Positions 7,730 through 16,141 of a stretch of DNA of 21,275 nt are shown here, piece after piece. Within the stretch, counting starts at the first letter, position 1; every line of letters begins with the position of its first letter. Below the pieces are notes generated by a model. It was not told the origin of the DNA. It made no database searches and saw only the letters and a program-made list of their open reading frames with translations. The stretch is taken from the NCBI GenBank assembly GCA_018713755.1, contig DVOG01000029.1:1-21275 (forward strand), read 5' to 3'. The DNA is from Candidatus Spyradosoma merdigallinarum (GTDB lineage Bacteria; Verrucomicrobiota; Verrucomicrobiia; Opitutales; UBA953). The translations under genes were made by a program, and so were the position numbers.

Positions 7730-8701
7730 ATGAAAAAAGAAGATACCCCGAAACAGGAAGAGGAACGCGCCGATGCGCGCCCGCCGTTCAGACACGTCAA
7801 AGCCTACGAAAATCTGGATTTTCTGAACAGCCCGGTCGCGCGCACGATTCGCGTTCACTGCGAAATGCTCGAGCCGTATTACCGGCTTTACCCGTATTCC
7901 ATCCGCAAGACGATCGTGTTTTTCGGATCGGCGCGCACGTTGCCGAAAGCGGATGCGGAAGAGGCGCTTGAGCGGGAACGGCGCAAAGTCGCCGAGCTCC
8001 CGCTCACGGAGGCGGAGCGGAAGCTGCGCATCGCCGTCGCCGAACGCAACGTCGCCAACGCGCATTATTACGAGGAGGCGCGGAAACTTGCGCGCGATTT
8101 GACGCAGTGGAGCAAGGAATACTTCAGCAAGCCGGGCGACCGCTACTACATTTGCTCCGGCGGCGGTCCCGGCATCATGGAAGCGGCGAACCGCGGCGCG
8201 TTCGAGGCGGGCGGGAAGTCGCTGGGGCTCGGCATCAGCCTGCCTTTCGAGCAGCACCCGAACCCGTTCATCACGCCCGAGCTGGATTTCGAGTTCCGCT
8301 ACTTCTTCATCCGAAAATATTGGTTTTTGTATTTGGCGCATGCGCTGATCGCCTTCCCGGGAGGCTACGGCACGATGGACGAGCTGTTCGAGATGCTGAC
8401 GCTGATTCAGACGCGAAAGACGCCGAAAAAAATTCCCATCGTGCTTTTCGGGCGGGAATTTTGGGAAAAGCTCATCAATTTCGAGGTGTTCGTCGAACTC
8501 GGCTACATCAGCCCGGAGGACTTGTCGCTGTTCCGCTATTTCGACAAGGCGGAAGAGGCGCGGGAATACATCATCCGCGAAGTCACGACGGGCATGGTCG
8601 AAGACGAGAAAATTCCCGGGAACATCGGTTCCGAAGACGCGCTGCATCCGCACCATTTGGATTTGCGGCGGACGCACGGCGGCATGCGAAAGAACATCTG
8701 A
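7730..8701 (+). CDS. LOG family protein (nucleoside 5'-monophosphate phosphoribohydrolase-like)
   Basis: Rossmann-fold protein of 323 residues. Members of the family (TIGR00730, 'lysine decarboxylase-like' in old annotation) cleave the N-glycosidic bond of nucleoside or cytokinin riboside monophosphates; true lysine decarboxylase activity is not expected. Motifs: FFGSAR (64-69), CSGGGPGIMEAANRGA (142-157) and the hallmark PGGYGTMDE (210-218) followed by TLIQTRK. It is longer than the ~190-residue LOG core because of a ~60-residue N-terminal extension and a charged insertion (75-105), as in a longer bacterial subgroup. ATG 7730 is chosen because the promoter directly precedes it; it would be read from a leaderless transcript. 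The C terminus (His-rich HPHHLDLRRTHGG) looks disordered. Confidence 0.87.
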   Translation: MKKEDTPKQEEERADARPPFRHVKAYENLDFLNSPVARTIRVHCEMLEPYYRLYPYSIRKTIVFFGSARTLPKADAEEALERERRKVAELPLTEAERKLRIAVAERNVANAHYYEEARKLARDLTQWSKEYFSKPGDRYYICSGGGPGIMEAANRGAFEAGGKSLGLGISLPFEQHPNPFITPELDFEFRYFFIRKYWFLYLAHALIAFPGGYGTMDELFEMLTLIQTRKTPKKIPIVLFGREFWEKLINFEVFVELGYISPEDLSLFRYFDKAEEAREYIIREVTTGMVEDEKIPGNIGSEDALHPHHLDLRRTHGGMRKNI

Positions 8702-8780
8702 GCGTTTCGCGCGTTCCCGCGGTTCGTTCCCGCAACCTCGCGGGCGCGGGAAAGCACGCGGCGCGTTTCCGTGCCGGCGA

Positions 8781-8823
8781 AAAAAAAAAAGAGCGTTCCC
8801 GCGCGGGAACGCCCTTTTCGTTT
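8781..8823. terminator. Bidirectional terminator built from an inverted pair of the CGGGAACG word
   Basis: A perfect 20-base palindrome at 8793-8812 consists of GCGTTCCCGC followed directly by GCGGGAACGC. It is flanked by a run of ten A residues on the left (a T run for the porin transcript) and by CCCTTTTCGTTTT on the right (for the LOG transcript). It lies between two convergent genes and should stop both. Confidence 0.85.
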
Positions 8824-8867
8824 TGTTGGTTGTTGTCTGTCGATCGGTTTCTTTGCCTTCGGGATCA

Positions 8868-10052
8868 TCAGAACACCGCCTGCAGCTGGAGACGGAACGA
8901 ATTCGCGTATTCGTCTTTCGCGCCGCCGTCGAAGGTCGTGTATTCGTAGCCCGCGGAAACCTTGATGTTCTTGTTCACGTAGTAGTTCGCGCCGATGTAT
9001 GCGCCGAACGCGGTGTCGTGATCGGACGTGCCTTTCGGAACGTTCTGGAGAAGGTTCGGACCGAGGTCTTTGTTGTCTCCGACGTCGACGTAGGAGAGGC
9101 GGACGACGGGCTCGAGGTCGTTGTCGAAGCGATAGGCGATCGTCGCGTTTCCGCCCCAAACCGAGTCTTTCGGCCCGCGGCGATTTCCGGCGGCGTCTTT
9201 TTCTTCGTCGCCGTCCGCGTAGATGACGTCGAGGATGCCCGTGAAGCCGCCCGCCGTCACTTTGACGTAGGGTTCAAGGCCCCAGACGAGACCGGCGGGA
9301 ACGTTGGCTTCATACGTGTTGAAGACGCCGTTGGTTTCTTCGTCGTTCCCGGGATTGAGCGCGCCGTTGATGCCGATTTCAGTCTTCACGTCGCCGGACT
9401 TGATCGTGTAGGCGAGCGTGCCGAAGAAGGCGACGCCGCTGTTCGCGTCGGACTCGAAATCTTCGCTGTACTGGTTAGCGACGGCGAGCGTGTATTTGAA
9501 GTCGGAGAACTTGCCGTCCCACCAAATTCCGCCGTGGCGTCCCGTCAGGCTCGCGAAGTAGCTGCCTTTCGTGAGGTAGCGCGTGGCGATGCCGTGTTCG
9601 ATCGCGAGCGCGGTTTTCGAGGAAGAGTATTCTTCCATCGCGAAGGCGGTCTTCTGGTAGCCCGCGGTCAGCTTGCCGTATTCGGACGTGTAGGAGATAA
9701 TCGCCTTGTCGACGAACGCGCCGTCGAGCTTTCCGCCGTCCTTGCCGCCGTCGATTTCGAAGCCGACTTCAGCGGACCAGTTTTCGCCGATTTTCCCTTT
9801 CGCGGAAATCGCGGCGCGGCGGATGGAGAAGCCGGAGTTCGCGTCGCCGGAGTTGTTCTTCGAATCCGAGTAGTAGTACTGCGCCTGAGCGTAACCGGAG
9901 ACCGTGATGGTCGCCTTGTCGTTCAGCGTGACCTTGATGCCTTCCGCCTGTTTCGAGGCGGCCGGCGCGCCCGCGGGAGCGGACTGAGCGTTCAGCGCGA
10001 ACGGGGCGAGAGCCGCGGCCGCAGTTATGAGCGTGATGTTGTTGATCTTCAT
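8868..10052 (-). CDS. OprO/OprP-type outer-membrane porin
   Basis: 394-residue outer-membrane beta-barrel. Signal peptide 1-22 (K2, hydrophobic 6-20, cleavage after ALNA). The mature protein starts with a short Ala/Pro-rich linker and then shows the porin_O_P pattern: VTLNDKATITVSGYAQAQYYYSD, FSIRRAAISAKGKIGENWSAEVGFEID, a KLDGAFVDKAIISY segment, and many alternating amphipathic strands separated by Gly/Asp-rich loops. It ends in LQLQAVF, with the terminal Phe used for recognition by the Bam complex. Probable role is diffusion of phosphate or other small anions; specificity cannot be read here. It is monocistronic, ending at a strong bidirectional terminator. The 5' leader (10053-10090) has an AAGTTC-N9-GAACTT inverted repeat. 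No Shine-Dalgarno site is visible. It contains only two copies of the CGGGAACG word. Confidence 0.9.
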   Translation of the reverse strand: MKINNITLITAAAALAPFALNAQSAPAGAPAASKQAEGIKVTLNDKATITVSGYAQAQYYYSDSKNNSGDANSGFSIRRAAISAKGKIGENWSAEVGFEIDGGKDGGKLDGAFVDKAIISYTSEYGKLTAGYQKTAFAMEEYSSSKTALAIEHGIATRYLTKGSYFASLTGRHGGIWWDGKFSDFKYTLAVANQYSEDFESDANSGVAFFGTLAYTIKSGDVKTEIGINGALNPGNDEETNGVFNTYEANVPAGLVWGLEPYVKVTAGGFTGILDVIYADGDEEKDAAGNRRGPKDSVWGGNATIAYRFDNDLEPVVRLSYVDVGDNKDLGPNLLQNVPKGTSDHDTAFGAYIGANYYVNKNIKVSAGYEYTTFDGGAKDEYANSFRLQLQAVF

Positions 10053-10069
10053 AATCAGTTTTTGAATTT

Positions 10070-10090
10070 AAGTTCGCGTAGTCTGAACTT
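10070..10090 (-). promoter_or_regulatory. Inverted repeat in the porin leader
   Basis: AAGTTC (10070-10075), nine bases, GAACTT (10085-10090), ending 18 bases before the porin ATG. It could be an operator or a short hairpin in the mRNA leader. No promoter hexamers are convincing in 10053-10140, which otherwise holds an A/T-rich stretch with a 13-base A run (10132-10144). Confidence 0.25.
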
Positions 10091-10265
10091 TTTCCGTTAG
10101 GGGATGATGCGGCCGGAATTAGATTTTCGTTAAAAAAAAAAAAACGGAAAACCGCGGGAACGCGGCGCTTTCCCGCGCGCCGGCGGGAACGGCTTCGCGC
10201 GAATGCGCGTTTGACTTTTGGCGAGGAAAGCCCAATTTTTATCCTTTATCATTTCTTATTCGCTG

Positions 10266-11636
10266 ATGCCGGAAATTCTGAAAATGGTGCTGGAGGCGGC
10301 CGTCGTCGTTTTCCTTGTTTTTGCGAACGGCTTTTTCGTCGCCGCGGAATTCGCGCTCGTCAAAGTGCGCACGAGTCAACTGTATCCGCTGGAAAAGGAC
10401 GGCGGCATCCGCGTGCGCTCGGCGATTCACGCGACGGAGCATTTGGACGCGGTGCTTTCGGCGACGCAGCTGGGCATCACGCTCGCGTCGCTGGCGCTGG
10501 GCTGGGTCGGCGAACCCTTCGTCGCGCATCGCCTCGCGCCGCTGCTGGAAAAAGTCGGCGTGACCGACCCGGGAACGGTGAAGTCGATTTCGTTCGCTTC
10601 CGCCTTCGCGCTGATCACGTTCATGCACATCGTTTTCGGAGAGCTCGCGCCGAAATCGCTCGCGATTCAGTATCCGAAAAAAACGTCGCTGACCGTGGCG
10701 TTCCCGCTGATGATTTTTCACCGCTTGCTGTTCCCGTTCATCTGGGCGCTCAACGGCACGGCGAACTTTTTCCTGCGCCGCGCGGGCATTCATCCCGCGG
10801 GCGAGGGCGCGCACGGATTTTCTCCCGAAGAAATGGAATACGTGCTGTCGCACTCGCGCTACACGCATTCCGCCGACGTGCTGATGAACCGCCTGATGCT
10901 GCGCTCGCTGCGCATGCGCGACACGCGCGTTTCGGAAATCATGCTTCCGCGCGACGAAATCAACGCGCTGTGGCTCGGCGCCGACCCGCAGGAAAACTTG
11001 CGCGTCGCGCAAAGCTCCGGGCATTCCCGCTACCCGGTTTTCGACGGCGATTTGGACAAGCCCGTCGGCATCCTGATGATGCGGGAATGGCTTTGGCAGA
11101 TTCAGATTCTCGGCGCGAACACGCCGATTCGTCCGCTGCTGCGCGACATGCTCGTGTTCCCGCCGGAAATGCCCATCACGGACGTGCTGGAGCGCATGCG
11201 CCTTTCGCAGAATCACCTCGCGCTCGTCGTCAACGACGAAGGGCGCACGCTCGGGCTCATCAGCTTCGAGGACGTGCTCGAGGAAATCGTCGGCGACATC
11301 CGCGACGAATTCGATACCGACCAGAAGGAAATTTTCGAGCAGACGCCGGACAGCATCGTCGTCGCGGGAACGCTCTCCATGCATGAGCTGGAAGCGGAGA
11401 CCGGATGGACGCTCGAATGGGAAGGCAACAGCACGCAGACCGTCGCCGAGTGGATCAAGTACGAACACGGTTTCCGCTTGCCCAAGCGCGGCGAAAAGCT
11501 CCGCATCGGCGACTACGAAATCATCCCGCTGGAAACGCCAGCCGGCTCGCTGAAGCGCATTCTCATCACGCGCAAATGGGAAGAGGAACATCCCGTCGAG
11601 CCCACGCAGGAAGATGAGCAGGAAGAAAACGCCTGA
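10266..11636 (+). CDS. CNNM/CBS-pair membrane protein (CorC/HlyC, YtfL-like)
   Basis: 456 residues from ATG 10266; an ATG 18 bases later is a possible alternative. Domains in order: CNNM transmembrane domain (~1-190) with hydrophobic helices at LEAAVVVFLVFANGFFVAAEFALV, TQLGITLASLALGWVGEP, IVFGELAPKSLA and LMIFHRLLFPFIWALNGTANFFL; a tandem CBS pair (~205-335, EIMLPRDEINAL through DEGRTLGLISFEDVLEEIVGDI); and a C-terminal CorC_HlyC domain (~350-435). The family sits in the inner membrane; members have been linked to Mg2+ or other cation efflux, while 'haemolysin' in old annotation is not supported. The C terminus is acidic. The mutY start overlaps its last 23 bases, so the two are probably co-transcribed. 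TTGACT at 10211-10216 may be part of a promoter, but no clear -10 follows. Confidence 0.92.
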   Translation: MPEILKMVLEAAVVVFLVFANGFFVAAEFALVKVRTSQLYPLEKDGGIRVRSAIHATEHLDAVLSATQLGITLASLALGWVGEPFVAHRLAPLLEKVGVTDPGTVKSISFASAFALITFMHIVFGELAPKSLAIQYPKKTSLTVAFPLMIFHRLLFPFIWALNGTANFFLRRAGIHPAGEGAHGFSPEEMEYVLSHSRYTHSADVLMNRLMLRSLRMRDTRVSEIMLPRDEINALWLGADPQENLRVAQSSGHSRYPVFDGDLDKPVGILMMREWLWQIQILGANTPIRPLLRDMLVFPPEMPITDVLERMRLSQNHLALVVNDEGRTLGLISFEDVLEEIVGDIRDEFDTDQKEIFEQTPDSIVVAGTLSMHELEAETGWTLEWEGNSTQTVAEWIKYEHGFRLPKRGEKLRIGDYEIIPLETPAGSLKRILITRKWEEEHPVEPTQEDEQEENA

Positions 11637-12708
11637 GCGCGGGAACGGCGGCGCGCTCATGCTCGCGGAAAACGCGGAGACGTTCGCTCAAGCCCTCCGC
11701 CGCTGGTTTCTGCGGGAGCGGCGCGACCTTCCGTGGCGGCGGGAACGCTCCGTTTACCGCACGCTCGTTTCCGAATTCATGCTGCAGCAGACGCAGGTCT
11801 CCGCCGTCGTGCCGTATTTCGAAAATTGGATGCGGCGCTGGAAAAATTTCGACGAGCTCGCGCGCGCCGACGAAGCCGACGTGCTGCGCGCGTGGGAAGG
11901 GCTCGGCTACTACTCCCGCGCGAAAAATCTGCACGCCGCGGCGCGCCGCATCGCCGCCGAAAACCGCGTTCCCGCGACGGCGCAGGAGTGGCGCGCGCTG
12001 CGCGGCGTCGGCGCCTACACCGCGGCGGCCGTGGCGAGCATCGCGCAGGGCGTTCCCGTTGCCGTCGTCGACGGGAACGTCGTGCGCATTCTCGCGCGGC
12101 TGAGCGGCGACGCGCGCGTTTTCCGCGACGGAGCTTCCGCCGCCGCGGCGTTTTCTCCGCTCGCCGAAGCGCTGCTTGACCGCGCGTTTCCCGGCGACCA
12201 CAACGAGGCGATGATGGAGCTCGGCGCGCTCGTCTGTTCGCGCCGTTCGCCGCGCTGTCTCTGCTGCCCCGTTGCGGAATTCTGCGCGGCGCGTTTCCGC
12301 GGCGTCGAAGAAGATTTGCCGAAGTTCAGGACGAGAAAAATCAGAAAAGTCGAAGTCGTCCGCATCCTGTGCCGCGTCGGCGGCGAAATTGTGCTGACGC
12401 GCAACACGGCGGGAACGCGGCGTCTGAAAAATCTCTGCGAGTTCCCGCGCGCGGAGGATTTCGACGTTCCCGCGGATGAGCTTCTGCACGGCGCGACGCT
12501 CGTTTTCGAGGGCAGGCGCGGCATCGCCGACGAGGCGATCACGGAACGGTTTTTCCTCGTTCCCGCGCAGAGGGCGGAGGCGCTGGAAAAAAGCTTTCGC
12601 GCGGAACACGCGGAGATTTTCCGCGCGGGAACGGACGCGCTGGCGGCGCTGACGTTTTCGGGGCCGCACCGCAAATGGCTCGGGAAACTTCTTGAAGTTT
12701 CGGCTTGA
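11614..12708 (+). CDS. mutY: A/G-specific adenine DNA glycosylase
   Basis: Removes adenine mispaired with 8-oxoguanine in the GO repair system. 364 residues numbered from ATG 11614. Catalytic Glu in VSEFMLQQTQV (E54), helix-hairpin-helix LRGVGAYTAAAVASIAQG (129-146), catalytic Asp in VVDGNVVRI (D153), and a 4Fe-4S loop C208-x6-C215-x2-C218-x5-C224. The C-terminal NUDIX-like 8-oxoG recognition domain (~235-364) is present (LCRVGGEIVLTRNTAG, LKNLCEFPR, FSGPHRKWLGKLL). The 11614 start has AGGA very close (2 bases) and overlaps the CNNM gene; ATG 11659 is an alternative that would begin near the conserved FAQALRRWF. It is followed after 40 bases by a tRNA gene. Confidence 0.95.
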   Translation: MSRKKTPERGNGGALMLAENAETFAQALRRWFLRERRDLPWRRERSVYRTLVSEFMLQQTQVSAVVPYFENWMRRWKNFDELARADEADVLRAWEGLGYYSRAKNLHAAARRIAAENRVPATAQEWRALRGVGAYTAAAVASIAQGVPVAVVDGNVVRILARLSGDARVFRDGASAAAAFSPLAEALLDRAFPGDHNEAMMELGALVCSRRSPRCLCCPVAEFCAARFRGVEEDLPKFRTRKIRKVEVVRILCRVGGEIVLTRNTAGTRRLKNLCEFPRAEDFDVPADELLHGATLVFEGRRGIADEAITERFFLVPAQRAEALEKSFRAEHAEIFRAGTDALAALTFSGPHRKWLGKLLEVSA

Positions 12709-12748
12709 CCTTTTCGTCGCGCCGGAACATCCTTTGAATCTCATTTTT

Positions 12749-12824
12749 GCCAGGGTAGCTCAGCCGGTAGAGCGCGGGACTCATAAGCCTAAGGTCGGCG
12801 GTTCGAATCCGCCCCTTGGCACCA
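12749..12824 (+). tRNA. tRNA with anticodon CAT (elongator Met, or Ile2)
   Basis: A 76-base cloverleaf with encoded CCA. Acceptor GCCAGGG pairs with CCTTGGC, the D stem is GCTC/GAGC, the anticodon loop is CTCATAA (anticodon CAT at 12782-12784), the T arm is GGCGG-TTCGAAT-CCGCC and the discriminator is A. A normal G1-C72 pair and absence of the three G-C pairs in the anticodon stem argue against the initiator. Met versus lysidine-modified Ile cannot be decided by eye. The anticodon stem is weak: C27/A43 and A31/G39 do not pair. A TTGACC at 12705-12710, overlapping the mutY stop codon, might be its -35 element. Confidence 0.9.
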
Positions 12825-12829
12825 CTTTC

Positions 12830-12869
12830 AAAAAAAAAAGACGCTTCCGTTTTCGGATGCGTCTTTTTT
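12830..12869. terminator. Bidirectional terminator between tRNA and ftsI
   Basis: A ten-position stem with one mismatch (12840-12849 against 12854-12863, loop TTTT) has a run of ten A residues to its left and six T residues to its right. It therefore ends the tRNA transcript on the plus strand and the ftsI transcript on the minus strand. Confidence 0.82.
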
Positions 12870-14755
12870 CATTCCGCCGCGGAGGGCGGAATTTCGAGCC
12901 AGCGGATGATTTTTTCCGCGACTTCCCGGAAGACGGGAGCGGCGACGGAACCGCCGTAGGCGCGCGTCCGGACACGCTTTTTTTCCATCATCATCGTGCC
13001 GTTCGGATAACGCATGACTTTTCCGCGCGCGTCGCGTTTGGCGATCCAGCGCTCGGCGTAATACGTCGGACCGTCGATGACGACCGTGATGACGATGCGC
13101 GGATTGTCCGCCGGAAAGAAACCGGAAAACGACGCGACGTAGAATTCGTTGGAGTATTTCCCGTTGACGATTTTCTGCGTCGTTCCCGTCTTGCCCGCGA
13201 CGGCGTAGCCGGGAATGTTCGCATTTTTTCCCGTGTTGCCGTTTTCGCCGCCGACGGCTTCGCGCAGCATTCCCGCGACGAGCGCGGCGGTTTTTTCGGA
13301 AACGACGCGGCGCCGCGGCGTCGGCGGGAACGCGAGCACCTCGTTGCCTTGCGCGTCGGCGACGGCGAGGATGAGCTGCGGCTTCATCAGCAGACCGCCG
13401 GAAGCGATGACGCTCATCGCGCCGTGCGTTTGAAGCGGCGTCGCCGCGACGGCGTGCCCCATGGGCATGCGCGTAATCGTGAGCCCGTCCCACTTTTCCG
13501 GCGGGAGCACGATGCCCGTCTGTTCGCCTGAGGCGCCGACCAGCCGCGTTTTTTCCCCGAAGCCGAAGCTGCGGACGCAGTCGACGTAGGCGTGCTCGCC
13601 GAATTTTTCGCAGAAGCGCATGGCGATCTGCGCGGTGCCGCGGTTGGAGGACTGGCGGATGATTTCGCGCACGCTGAGCTTGTCCATCTCATGGTCTTCC
13701 CGCGGGAGCGCGCGCATTTTTCCGCGGTAGGGCGCGCGCGTCAGCGAGCAGTCGAAAACGGTGTTTTCCGTGACGACGCCGCGGTCGAGGGCGGAAGCGA
13801 CGGAGACGATTTTGAAGACGGAGCCCGGCTCGTAAACGTCCGTGACGGCGCGGTTGCGCTGGTTTTCGAGCGGTTCCGAGCTGAAGCGGTTCAGGTCGAA
13901 AGTCGGGCTGTTCGCGAGCGCGAGGATGCGCCCGGTTCGAGCTTCGCTGACGATGACGCTGGAGGAAATCGGCGCGTATTCCCGGACGATTTTTTCGCAG
14001 GCTTCCTCGGCGAAGCCTTGGATCATGGCGTCGACGGTCAGGCGGACGGAATAGCCGTCGCGCGCGGGAACGTCGCGCGAGCGCATGCGCGGCTGTTCCC
14101 GCCGCCGTCCGTCGGTTTGGCTTTCCCTCCAGCCGTCTTCGCCTTCGAGGAAACGGTTCAGCGCGAGTTCCACGCCGGAAACGGCTTTGTCCTCGCGGTT
14201 GACGTAGCCGATGAGATGCGCGGCGCGGGAACCGAGCGGATACGTGCGGACGAATCGCCGCTCGATGCTGATCGGGAAATACGATCGGGAAACCATGCGC
14301 CCCTTTTCGTCGGGAACGGTTTTCGGAAGAAGCGCGACGGCTTTTTTCGCGACGTCCTCGTCGATGTCCTTTTTTATCAGAACGTAGCGGTTGACGCGCG
14401 TTTCCGGCGTGCGCGGCGGGTCGAGCTTTTCCCGAAGCTCTTCTTCGGAAATGCCCAGCAGCGCGGCGATTTGCGGAAACTTTTCGCGATCCGCGGCGGT
14501 GACGAGTTCCTGGTCTCCCCGCAGCGAAAAGACTTCCTTGTTCTGCGCGAGAATGTTCCCGCGCGAGTCCGTGATTTTTCCGCGGCTCGCGGGATAGACT
14601 TCGCTGATGCTGCGGTTTTCTTCCGCGGCGCTGCGGTAACGGTCCGCCGTGCAGACTTGAATCCACCACAGCCGGCCGATGACTGCGCAGAAGCAGCAGG
14701 CGACCGTTCCCGCGACGAGGCGGAAACGCCAGCCCGATGCGATCAGATTTTCCAT
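12869..14755 (-). CDS. ftsI: Class B penicillin-binding protein, division transpeptidase
   Basis: Septal peptidoglycan transpeptidase, inner membrane with a periplasmic catalytic domain. 628 residues. One N-terminal transmembrane helix (~11-34), then the PBP dimerisation domain starting at ENRSISEVYPASRGKITDSRGNILA, and the transpeptidase domain (~260-615) with catalytic SVFK (S312), SSN (369-371) and KTGT (522-525). It is the fourth gene of the mraZ-rsmH-ftsL-ftsI series, 34 bases after ftsL. No murE, murF or mraY follows: the next sequence is a terminator and a convergent tRNA, so the usual division and cell-wall cluster stops here. An insertion relative to my picture of the family at ~205-232 (RRREQPRMRSRD) is strongly basic. 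No PASTA domains. No Shine-Dalgarno site. Confidence 0.93.
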   Translation of the reverse strand: MENLIASGWRFRLVAGTVACCFCAVIGRLWWIQVCTADRYRSAAEENRSISEVYPASRGKITDSRGNILAQNKEVFSLRGDQELVTAADREKFPQIAALLGISEEELREKLDPPRTPETRVNRYVLIKKDIDEDVAKKAVALLPKTVPDEKGRMVSRSYFPISIERRFVRTYPLGSRAAHLIGYVNREDKAVSGVELALNRFLEGEDGWRESQTDGRRREQPRMRSRDVPARDGYSVRLTVDAMIQGFAEEACEKIVREYAPISSSVIVSEARTGRILALANSPTFDLNRFSSEPLENQRNRAVTDVYEPGSVFKIVSVASALDRGVVTENTVFDCSLTRAPYRGKMRALPREDHEMDKLSVREIIRQSSNRGTAQIAMRFCEKFGEHAYVDCVRSFGFGEKTRLVGASGEQTGIVLPPEKWDGLTITRMPMGHAVAATPLQTHGAMSVIASGGLLMKPQLILAVADAQGNEVLAFPPTPRRRVVSEKTAALVAGMLREAVGGENGNTGKNANIPGYAVAGKTGTTQKIVNGKYSNEFYVASFSGFFPADNPRIVITVVIDGPTYYAERWIAKRDARGKVMRYPNGTMMMEKKRVRTRAYGGSVAAPVFREVAEKIIRWLEIPPSAAE

Positions 14756-14789
14756 CCGTTCCCGCCGCGCGGAAAAACGCGCATCAGAT

Positions 14790-15179
14790 TCAGTTTCTCG
14801 GCAGAAGCGCCATTTCGCTCAGCTCGATCGCGAGCGCTTTCGGAACGGGCGGCGCGGCGAGTCTGCCGCTCCCGCGCGGCGCGCTCATCATGTCCACGCG
14901 GCGGATGTTTTCGTTGGGAATTTCCTTGAGTTCGGCGGGCAGGCACGGGTTGTGGCGCAGAAGCTCCGCGTTGCAGAGGCGGTCTTTCGTCGCCTGAAGT
15001 CCGCGGATGCTTTCCGTCAGCCGCACGCATTCTTTCTCGATGCGGGCGATGTTGTCGCTCGTGCGGTCGCGCGTCGCGTTCGCGGAAACGAGCTGAAAGA
15101 CGAAGTAAAGAAGCGTGACGACGAGGAGACCGCCGAGGGCGATGTTCATGATGTGTTTTTTGACGACGGGGTTGAGCAT
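14790..15179 (-). CDS. ftsL: FtsL-like division protein
   Basis: Small bitopic membrane protein of 129 residues. A short cytoplasmic N terminus with K7, K8 and H9 is followed by one transmembrane helix (12-32, IMNIALGGLLVVTLLYFVFQLV). Next comes a helical periplasmic segment (~35-68, DNIARIEKECVRLTESIRGLQATKD) suited to a coiled coil. The tail is Pro/Ala-rich. Sequence similarity alone would not identify such a protein; the call rests on topology and on its position between rsmH (15 bases upstream) and ftsI (34 bases downstream), the standard place of ftsL. In known systems it forms a complex with FtsB and FtsQ and activates FtsW-FtsI. Confidence 0.8.
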   Translation of the reverse strand: MLNPVVKKHIMNIALGGLLVVTLLYFVFQLVSANATRDRTSDNIARIEKECVRLTESIRGLQATKDRLCNAELLRHNPCLPAELKEIPNENIRRVDMMSAPRGSGRLAAPPVPKALAIELSEMALLPRN

Positions 15180-15194
15180 GGCGCAAGAAAGTGT

Positions 15195-16130
15195 TCAGGA
15201 ATCGGAAAGGTCGAGTTTGCGGACGGCGCGCAGACGCGCGCTGCGGGAACGGGGGTTGACTTCGAGTTCCGCGGCGGAGGGGCGGACGGCTTTGCGGGTC
15301 AGCGCTTCCGCGCGGCGGGAACGTTCGTCCTGCGGGCGCGCGTCGTTCCGGTCCGTCGGCTTGCCGCAGACTTCGTTGAAGAAACGCTTGACGATGCGGT
15401 CTTCCAGCGAATGGAAGCTGATGACGGCGAGAACCCCGCCCGGTTTGAGCGCGGAAAACGCTTTCGGGAGCGCGCGGCGCAGCTCGCCCAGTTCGTCGTT
15501 GACGGCGATGCGCAGTCCTTGGAACGTGCGGGTCGCGGGATGGATTTTTTCGCCCGGGCGCTTTCCCGCCGCTTTTTCGACGAGTGCCGCGAGCGATGCC
15601 GTGGAAGCGAGCGTTCCCGTGCCGCGCGCGTCGAGAATCGCCTCCACGACTCGTTTCCAGCGCGGCTCTTCGCCGAAATCCCGGACGGCTTCGACCAGGC
15701 GTTCCCGCGAGGCCGTTTCGAGGAATTCCGCCGCGTCTTCGCCGGAGCGCGTGTCCATGCGCATGTCGGCGTGCGCGTCTTTGCGGAAGGAAAAGCCGCG
15801 CGCGTCGTCGTCGAGCTGGAAAGACGAAACGCCGATGTCCATCAGCACGCCGTCGAAGGGCGCGCCGGGAACCTCGTCGAGACGAGAGAAGGGAATCGGG
15901 TAAAAATGAAAGCGCTCGCCGAAATCCTTTTTCATCGGCTCCGTCCGCGGGATCGCCGCGGGATCGCGGTCGAGCGCGGAAAGCTCGGCGTTCCCGCCGG
16001 CGCGCTCGAGAATCGCGCGCGCGTGCCCGCCGCCGCCGAACGTGCAGTCCAAATAGTTCCCGCCGGCGCGGGGCGCGAGTGCGTCCAGCGTCTCTTCGAG
16101 CAAAACGGGAACGTGCTTTTGCGGATTCAT
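15195..16130 (-). CDS. rsmH: 16S rRNA m4C1402 methyltransferase
   Basis: S-adenosylmethionine-dependent enzyme (formerly MraW) that N4-methylates C1402 of 16S rRNA in the decoding site. 311 residues, normal length. It starts with HVPVLLEETLDAL; the SAM site is YLDCTFGGGGHARAIL (26-41). Further conserved segments are DGVLMDIGVSSFQLDDDARGFSF, HPATRTFQGLRIAVNDELGEL, VLAVISFHSLEDRIVKRFF and the C-terminal NPRSRSARLRAVRK. It lies 103 bases downstream of mraZ. That gap is AT-rich and holds two DnaA-box-like sites, so rsmH may have separate control from mraZ. No Shine-Dalgarno site is visible before ATG. Confidence 0.96.
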   Translation of the reverse strand: MNPQKHVPVLLEETLDALAPRAGGNYLDCTFGGGGHARAILERAGGNAELSALDRDPAAIPRTEPMKKDFGERFHFYPIPFSRLDEVPGAPFDGVLMDIGVSSFQLDDDARGFSFRKDAHADMRMDTRSGEDAAEFLETASRERLVEAVRDFGEEPRWKRVVEAILDARGTGTLASTASLAALVEKAAGKRPGEKIHPATRTFQGLRIAVNDELGELRRALPKAFSALKPGGVLAVISFHSLEDRIVKRFFNEVCGKPTDRNDARPQDERSRRAEALTRKAVRPSAAELEVNPRSRSARLRAVRKLDLSDS

Positions 16131-16141
16131 TTTGCGCGGCT

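Noticed and set aside
10211..10260. Start of the CNNM gene at an upstream TTG (10218) and a promoter at TTGACT
   Set aside because: The TTG start would add a non-conserved N terminus, and no -10 element lies at the right distance from TTGACT.
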